Positions 58,980 to 64,000 of a stretch of 64,000 nucleotides of DNA are shown one piece after another. Source of the stretch: an uncultured Lachnospiraceae bacterium (GTDB taxonomy: Bacteria > Bacillota > Clostridia > Lachnospirales > Lachnospiraceae); NCBI GenBank assembly GCA_902766825.1, contig CACXFB010000022.1, forward strand, positions 1 to 64,000, written 5' to 3'. Below the pieces are notes generated by a model. The model had not been told where the DNA came from, made no database searches, and worked only from the letters and a program-made list of their open reading frames with translations. Position numbers and translations under genes: made by a program. Each line of letters starts with the position of its first letter. Within the stretch, counting starts at the first letter, position 1.

Positions 58980-60332
58980 ATGAAAAGTGAAGACAAACGA
59001 ATCTATACTTTAAGCAGTGAAAAGCCTGCTAAGGCTGTTATCAAATTATCGGTTCCGCTTATTGCCGGTATGTTTGTAATGGTTTTATATAATCTGGTGG
59101 ATACGTATTTTATAGGAAGGATGCATGATGATTATCAGCTGGCTGCTGTGAATCTCGCATATCCGGTTATGATGATTACAATAGCCATTTCCAATATGAT
59201 AGGAACGGGAGCATCTTCATTTATTGCAAGATGTCTTGGCGCAGGAGATGAGGGGAAAGCTAATCATACGTTAACGGCTGGTGTGGTTCTTACCGTTATT
59301 AACAGCGTGATTGTTGCAACAGTCGGGATGATATTTATCAACAAAATTGTGCATGTTCTAGGTGCTGCATCCAATACATTTGAATACACAAAACAGTATG
59401 TTGCGGTTATTCTTATCGGAAGCATTTTTACGATGGGAAATTACACGCTGGGTCAGCTTTTAAGAAGTGAAGGCTCGGTGAAGTACTCAATAATCGGAAT
59501 GCTTGCAGGGACGATTGCAAATATAATACTGGATCCGATATTTATTTTCGGGTTTGGGATGCAGATAAGGGGAGCTGCCATTGCAACAGTTTTGGGAAAT
59601 GCACTTGGAATGGTTGTTTCTGCGCTGTTGTACATAATGGGGAAAACGCTTCTTCGTCCAAGTGTAAAGTATGTTAAGCCGACAAAAGAGATACTTGGTG
59701 AGATTTATCTGGTGGGTATTCCTGCTACACTTGAGACACTTCTTACAAGCGTGGCATATGTGGTAAATAACAATCTTGCGGTCGCATACGGGGAACTTAC
59801 GGTTGCTGCCATGGGAGTTGCCCAAAAGGTCCTTTCGGTCGGCAACTACATTTATCAGGGATTTGCATCGGGAACCCAGCCGATAATGGGGTATAATTAT
59901 GGCGCAAAGAATTATAAGAGAATGATGGAAGTCCTAAAGGCGGGAGTTTTGTCAGTGAGCTGCACGGAGGCAGTCGTTATGGCAGTCTATGGTGTCAGTG
60001 CACCTCTTTTAATCGGAATTTTTTCGGATTCACCACAGGTTATAAGCATCGGTGCCAGGGTGCTTCGTACAGTAATGTTAATACTTCCTTTTGTCGGCGC
60101 GGTTTCAATGAGCAGAATGTCATTTCAGGCAATGGGAAAGCCATTTTATGCATTTGCGATAACGCTGGTAAGACAGCTTATCCTTTATATTCCGCTTTTA
60201 CTTATATTAAATAATCGTTTTGGATTTAAGGGAATGCTTTTTGCACAGCCGGTTACGGAACTTATTATGATGATGGTTTCCCTGACACTGCTGTATTCAT
60301 TTATAAAAAGAAAATGGAGCGAGGCAGCGTAG
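58980..60332 (+). CDS. MATE-family efflux transporter
   Basis: A 450-residue protein with 12 membrane segments and the MATE layout of two related halves: VIKLSVPLIAGMFVMVLYNLVDTYFIGRM at the start and ELIYLVGIPATLETLLTS-like start of the second half (LGEIYLVGIPATLETLL). It exports drugs or metabolites with Na+ or H+. ATG 58980 follows AAAGGA by 10 bases. It lies after a repeat hairpin, so it probably has its own transcript. Confidence 0.85.
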   Translation: MKSEDKRIYTLSSEKPAKAVIKLSVPLIAGMFVMVLYNLVDTYFIGRMHDDYQLAAVNLAYPVMMITIAISNMIGTGASSFIARCLGAGDEGKANHTLTAGVVLTVINSVIVATVGMIFINKIVHVLGAASNTFEYTKQYVAVILIGSIFTMGNYTLGQLLRSEGSVKYSIIGMLAGTIANIILDPIFIFGFGMQIRGAAIATVLGNALGMVVSALLYIMGKTLLRPSVKYVKPTKEILGEIYLVGIPATLETLLTSVAYVVNNNLAVAYGELTVAAMGVAQKVLSVGNYIYQGFASGTQPIMGYNYGAKNYKRMMEVLKAGVLSVSCTEAVVMAVYGVSAPLLIGIFSDSPQVISIGARVLRTVMLILPFVGAVSMSRMSFQAMGKPFYAFAITLVRQLILYIPLLLILNNRFGFKGMLFAQPVTELIMMMVSLTLLYSFIKRKWSEAA

Positions 60333-60338
60333 CATCAC

Positions 60339-60367
60339 TTGGAAATGTATCGCTGTAGCGATATAAT
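60339..60367 (+). promoter_or_regulatory. Promoter of the thi operon
   Basis: TTGGAA (60339-60344), 17-base spacer, TATAAT (60362-60367). A small hairpin ATCGC/GCGAT (60349-60362) lies inside the spacer. No TPP riboswitch follows. Confidence 0.6.
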
Positions 60368-60436
60368 GATTGAGCAGGGAATAATAGAGGTATAGAAGAT
60401 TTAAAGGAAAGGGATTAATTCGACAGGGAGGTGCCT

Positions 60437-60631
60437 ATGGTTAAGATAAACGGAGAGGAAAAAGATGTCGCAGGAATCAGTGTGGCAAAATTTCTTGAAG
60501 ATAACAATTATGATGTATCAAGAGTTGTTGTGGAGGTTAATTTTGATATTATACCTAAAAATGAATATGATACTTATATGTTTAAGGATGAAGACAGCGT
60601 TGAAGTTGTAAGTTTTGTTGGTGGAGGCTGA
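60437..60631 (+). CDS. thiS: Sulfur carrier protein ThiS
   Basis: A 64-residue ubiquitin-like protein: KINGEEKDVAGISVAKFLEDNNYDVSRVVVEVNFDIIPKNEYDTYMFKDEDSVEVVSFVGGG, ending in the Gly-Gly needed for thiocarboxylate formation (here GGG). It supplies sulfur to the thiazole ring. ATG 60437 follows GGGAGG by 5-6 bases. Confidence 0.9.
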   Translation: MVKINGEEKDVAGISVAKFLEDNNYDVSRVVVEVNFDIIPKNEYDTYMFKDEDSVEVVSFVGGG

Positions 60632-60657
60632 TAGAGACTGGTGATATGGAGACAGAT

Positions 60658-61308
60658 ATGAAAAACAACATCATTTCAAAGGAAGAACTCTGTAATGCAC
60701 TTGCAGCAAAGATTGGCAGGGAGCGTTTTGAGAAGTTTCAAAATGCCCGCGTTGCAATCTGCGGAGCCGGAGGACTTGGTTCAAATGTTGCAATTGCCCT
60801 TGCAAGGTCGGGGGTAGGTCATCTTCACATAATAGATTTTGATAAAGTTGAAGCCACCAATCTTAACAGGCAGCAGTATAAAGTGAGCCAGATTGGGATG
60901 AATAAAGTGGATGCTCTAAGAGAAAATCTTAGAGAAATTATGCCGTTTTGTGATGTGACAACTGATTGTGTCAGGATTGAAGAGGGGAATGTATGCGAAC
61001 TTTTTGACGGCGATACGATTATTTGCGAAGCATTTGATGGTGCGAAAGACAAAGCCATGCTTGTAAATGCGGTGCTTGAAAAAATGCCGGACAAATATCT
61101 GGTGGCAGCATCGGGAATGGCAGGTATGGACAGCGCTAATAATATCAGGACAAAAGAAATCGGCAGACGTTTTTATCTGTGTGGGGATTTTGTAAGTGAT
61201 GTGGAAAAGGCGGACGGTCTGGTCGCACCGAGGGTAATGCTTTGTGCCATGCATGAAGCACAGGCGGTGCTTAGAATAATTGACTGGGATAATAAAGAGG
61301 GGAACTAA
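60658..61308 (+). CDS. thiF: ThiF-family ThiS adenylyltransferase (short, family 2)
   Basis: A 216-residue E1-like enzyme: VAICGAGGLGSNVAIALARSGVGHLHIIDFDKVEATNLNRQQY holds the ATP site and substrate loop. It lacks the CxxC zinc pairs of longer ThiF/MoeB forms and matches the shorter anaerobe type. ATG 60658 follows GGAG by 6 bases; 60646 contains it. It activates ThiS. It lies between thiS and thiG in one operon. Confidence 0.9.
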   Translation: MKNNIISKEELCNALAAKIGRERFEKFQNARVAICGAGGLGSNVAIALARSGVGHLHIIDFDKVEATNLNRQQYKVSQIGMNKVDALRENLREIMPFCDVTTDCVRIEEGNVCELFDGDTIICEAFDGAKDKAMLVNAVLEKMPDKYLVAASGMAGMDSANNIRTKEIGRRFYLCGDFVSDVEKADGLVAPRVMLCAMHEAQAVLRIIDWDNKEGN

Positions 61309-61387
61309 GTGAGTGCAACAACGCTTAATTAAGCTGGTGTGAAATAAAATATGATAGTGTATAAGGGACAAACAACGGAGGATTAAC

Positions 61388-62161
61388 ATGGAAAATAACA
61401 ATGATAAACTTATACTTGGAGGTCATGAATTTGATTCAAGATTCATACTCGGTTCGGGAAAGTATTCCCTTAATCTCATAGAGGCGGCGGTTAAAGATGC
61501 GGGTGCACAGATAATTACTCTTGCGGTTAGACGCGCCAACACAAAAGATACGGAAAATATACTTGATTACATTCCAAAGAATGTTACTCTGCTTCCTAAC
61601 ACATCAGGTGCAAGAAATGCCGAGGAAGCGGTAAGAATAGCAAGAATGGCAAGAGCACTCGGATGCGGAGATTTTGTAAAAGTAGAGATTATGAGGGATT
61701 CCAAATATCTTTTGCCTGACAATGTTGAGACGATAAAGGCAACACGTATTCTTGCCGATGAGGGCTTTATTGTTCTTCCTTATATGTATCCGGACCTTAA
61801 CAGTGCAAGGGATCTGGTGGAAGCAGGTGCGGCAGCAGTCATGCCACTTGCGTCACCTATCGGTTCTAACAAAGGACTTGCAACAAAAGATTTCATCCAG
61901 ATTTTAATTGATGAGATTGACCTTCCTATAATAGTTGATGCAGGAATCGGAAGACCGTCACAGGCTTGCGAGGCAATGGAGATGGGAGCTGCAGCAATCA
62001 TGGCGAACACCGCTCTTGCAACTGCAGGAGATCTGCCACTTATGGCATCAGCTTTCAGAAAAGCAATAGAAGCAGGAAGAAGCGCATACCTTTCAGGACT
62101 TGGAAGAGTGCTGCAGCGAGGCGCAAGCGCATCAGACCCACTAACGGGATTTTTGAGATAG
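61388..62161 (+). CDS. thiG: Thiazole synthase ThiG
   Basis: A 257-residue TIM-barrel enzyme: [39 protein letters not shown] (Schiff-base Lys region), [17 protein letters not shown], and the phosphate-binding [31 protein letters not shown]. It builds the thiazole from DXP, dehydroglycine and ThiS-thiocarboxylate. Confidence 0.95.
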   Translation: MENNNDKLILGGHEFDSRFILGSGKYSLNLIEAAVKDAGAQIITLAVRRANTKDTENILDYIPKNVTLLPNTSGARNAEEAVRIARMARALGCGDFVKVEIMRDSKYLLPDNVETIKATRILADEGFIVLPYMYPDLNSARDLVEAGAAAVMPLASPIGSNKGLATKDFIQILIDEIDLPIIVDAGIGRPSQACEAMEMGAAAIMANTALATAGDLPLMASAFRKAIEAGRSAYLSGLGRVLQRGASASDPLTGFLR

Positions 62162-62176
62162 GACAGTGGTGAAACT

Positions 62177-63430
62177 ATGGAAAACCAATTTTTTATTGAT
62201 TCGGATGAACTATCAAAGGAAGCATTAGAAAGAAAGCACAGGCTTGAAAATGACCCTTCAGTAAGAACAAACCATATGGAATATATGGAGGGAATGGACA
62301 TAATAGAATCTGATATCTGCAAGAAAGTTATGTCGCAGGTTGAAGAGTATGATTACGATTCTTTTACTGCAAAAGATGTTGTGGCGGCACTTGGTCACGA
62401 GACATGTTCGGTGCGTGATTTTATGGCGTTATTGTCGCCGGCGGCACAGCCGTTTTTGGAAAAGATGGCCGAAAAAGCCAGAGTGCAGACAAGAAATCAT
62501 TTTGGTAACAATGTATACATTTTTACACCTATTTATATAGCGAATTATTGCGAGAATTATTGCGTTTACTGTGGATTTAACTGCTATAACAAAATCAAGA
62601 GAATGAAGCTTGATATGAATCAGATTGAAGAAGAGATGAAAGTCATTGCTAAAAGCGGCATGGAGGAGATTCTGATTCTTACCGGTGAGAGCAGAGCTAA
62701 GAGTGATGTGAAATACATAGGGGAAGCCTGCCGTATTGCAAGAAAATATTTTAGAATGGTAGGCATAGAGGTGTATCCTCTTAACGTGGATGAATACAAG
62801 TATCTTCATGAGTGCGGTGTGGATTATGTAACTGTATTTCAGGAAACTTACGACACGGATAAATATGAAAAGCTTCACCTTTTAGGACATAAAAGAGTGT
62901 GGCCGTACAGATTTGATGCACAGGAACGTGCACTGATGGGAGGCATGCGAGGTGTTGCATTTTCGGCACTTCTTGGCCTTGCGGATTATCACAAGGACGC
63001 GCTTGCAACAGGGCTTCATGCATATTATCTGCAAAAAAAATATCCGCATGCAGAAATATCACTGTCGTGTCCGAGACTTCGTCCTATAATCAATAATTCT
63101 AAGATTAATCCTTTAGACGTTCATGAAAGACAGCTTTGCCAGATTTTATGCGCGTATAGAATATTCCTTCCTTTTGCCGGAATAACAGTTTCGTCAAGGG
63201 AAAGTGCAACGTTTAGAAATGGAATAGTTAAGATTGCGGCAACAAAAGTGTCTGCAGGAGTATCGACCGGAATAGGTGATCATGAAAGTAAGTACGAAGG
63301 AAAGGAGTCAGATAACAGCGGTGATGAGCAGTTTGAGATAAACGATTCAAGAAGCCTTAATAAAATGTATGAAGATATCAAATCTATGGGCTTGCAGCCG
63401 GTGTTAAATGATTATCTGTATGTTCAGTAA
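62177..63430 (+). CDS. thiH: 2-iminoacetate synthase ThiH (radical SAM)
   Basis: A 417-residue radical SAM enzyme with the cluster motif CENYCVYC (about residue 120, CxxxCxxC) and the later EVYPLNVDEYKYLHECGVDYVTVFQETYD. It cleaves tyrosine to dehydroglycine in anaerobes in place of ThiO. Ends overlap with thiE by 11 bases. The C-terminal DESKYEGKESDN-type segment is an acidic insertion. Confidence 0.9.
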   Translation: MENQFFIDSDELSKEALERKHRLENDPSVRTNHMEYMEGMDIIESDICKKVMSQVEEYDYDSFTAKDVVAALGHETCSVRDFMALLSPAAQPFLEKMAEKARVQTRNHFGNNVYIFTPIYIANYCENYCVYCGFNCYNKIKRMKLDMNQIEEEMKVIAKSGMEEILILTGESRAKSDVKYIGEACRIARKYFRMVGIEVYPLNVDEYKYLHECGVDYVTVFQETYDTDKYEKLHLLGHKRVWPYRFDAQERALMGGMRGVAFSALLGLADYHKDALATGLHAYYLQKKYPHAEISLSCPRLRPIINNSKINPLDVHERQLCQILCAYRIFLPFAGITVSSRESATFRNGIVKIAATKVSAGVSTGIGDHESKYEGKESDNSGDEQFEINDSRSLNKMYEDIKSMGLQPVLNDYLYVQ

Positions 63431-64000
63431 CGATTTAAATGATGTGGTGTGTATCACCAACAGAAAAATTTGTGATATTGATTTTCTTGAGAGAATAAAA
63501 CTGGTGGCAGCAAGAAAACCTTACGCCATCATTTTGCGGGAGAAAGATATGGCTCCTGATGAGTATGAAAAGTTAGCTGTTAAGGTAAAAGAAATATGTG
63601 ACAGGGGAAATGTTACCCTTATCCTTCACACATATTATAAAACAGCAATCAGGCTTGGAATAAAAAAGATTCATATGCCATTGCAGGAATTGGAGAAAAT
63701 GCCACCAGAGGACATAGGTTTTTTTGAGGGATTAGGTGCGTCGTGCCACAGTGTTGAGGATGCAAAAAGAGCAACTGCGCTTGGATGCACTTATGTAATA
63801 GCAGGTCATATTTTTGCAACGGACTGTAAAAAAGATCTGCCACCACGAGGAATTGAATTTTTAAAAGAAGTTGTAAAAAGTGTGGATATCCCGGTGTATG
63901 CCATTGGTGGAATTCGTTTGCAGGATGAGTCAAAAAGAACCGTCCCCGCCGACTCATCGAACATGGCGCTGGCACTTGGCGCAGGAGCAAAAAAGGTGTG
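63420..64000 (+). CDS. thiE: Thiamine phosphate synthase ThiE-like, 3' end cut by window
   Basis: The frame opens with ATG 63420 inside the end of thiH and runs to the window edge (193 residues seen) with no stop. Family marks: VVCITNRKI, ILREKDM, GASCHSVEDAKRATALGCTYVIAGHIFATDCKKDLPPRGIEFLKEVV and VYAIGGI. After GGI a 12-residue stretch of repeat-derived sequence (DESKRTVPADSS, 63924-63959) precedes ALALGAGAKKV; typical members have about 10-12 fewer residues here. The enzyme couples the thiazole and pyrimidine parts. Confidence 0.8.
   Translation, partial: MFSNDLNDVVCITNRKICDIDFLERIKLVAARKPYAIILREKDMAPDEYEKLAVKVKEICDRGNVTLILHTYYKTAIRLGIKKIHMPLQELEKMPPEDIGFFEGLGASCHSVEDAKRATALGCTYVIAGHIFATDCKKDLPPRGIEFLKEVVKSVDIPVYAIGGIRLQDESKRTVPADSSNMALALGAGAKKV
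63924..63958. repeat. Dispersed palindrome, copy 7, inside thiE
   Basis: GATGAGTC (63924-63931) and GACTCATC (63951-63958) enclose AGAACCGTCCCC. It is in frame and translated. Confidence 0.8.

Noticed and set aside
60333-60436. TPP riboswitch ahead of thiS
   Set aside because: None of the TPP core motifs could be found.
1-64000. CRISPR array, rRNA, tRNA or intact insertion sequence
   Set aside because: No regularly spaced repeats, no rRNA or tRNA signatures and no transposase or integrase frame were seen by eye; a tRNAscan or profile search was not possible here.

Overview
The window looks like a chromosome segment of a motile, low-GC, Gram-positive anaerobe of the Lachnospiraceae type (Lachnospira, Butyrivibrio or Roseburia-like). 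The evidence is the AT-rich sequence, strong AGGAGG-type ribosome sites, the FliW-CsrA-flagellin control set, pseudaminic-acid and Maf flagellin glycosylation genes, a BlaI/BlaR1 set and a ThiSFGHE thiazole operon of the anaerobe type. Genus assignment is inference. No rRNA, tRNA, CRISPR array, integrase or intact transposase was seen.

Region 1 (1-8.6 kb) is a decayed mobile-element zone. It holds a partial acetyltransferase, two phage-type toxin-like proteins with an MSSRG/MGGRG leader (one with an overlapping immunity-like gene), a DUF4417 remnant, XRE regulators, a KilA-N fragment, a P-loop protein, a nonsense-interrupted small HTH gene, a self-contained XRE-ImmA-PIN module with its own promoter and operator, and a possible nuclease. 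Region 2 (8.6-16.5 kb) holds a condensation-type acyltransferase followed by a complete type II Wadjet anti-plasmid system, jetABCD.

Region 3 (16.6-20.6 kb) has a Bcp peroxiredoxin, a methyltransferase with an internal deletion merged to an acetyltransferase, a second methyltransferase, a K+ channel and a zinc-ribbon protein. Region 4 (20.7-44.5 kb) is a late flagellar cluster: flgM, flgN, two flgK-like genes, flgL, fliW, csrA, flaG, fliD, fliS, a fliT-like gene and the flagellin gene. Three maf paralogues and the full pseudaminic-acid pathway (pseB, C, F, I, H, G) follow. Three sigma-28 promoters of the form TAAA-(8-mer)/N11/(-10 8-mer) were found by eye, ahead of flgM, flaG and the flagellin gene. 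The flagellin leader carries two CsrA-type sites, one matching the consensus core exactly.

Region 5 (44.7-58.8 kb) carries nfo, a family 2 glycosyltransferase, glf, a probable unannotated type I toxin-antitoxin locus, pyrG, blaI with two blaR1 paralogues, an orphan metal-binding lipoprotein with a Cys-rich membrane protein, an HMA protein, and three secreted two-module CBM21-like proteins, each with its own promoter and a 5'-terminal stem-loop leader. Region 6 (58.4-64 kb) has dtd, a MATE transporter and thiSFGHE, with thiE cut by the window end.

A dispersed palindromic repeat (core GAACCGTCCCC inside GAGTCA/TGACTC or GGAAC/GTTCC arms) occurs seven times between 15 and 64 kb. It acts as a putative terminator in places, lies between jetC and jetD, and in one case forms an in-frame coding insertion in thiE.
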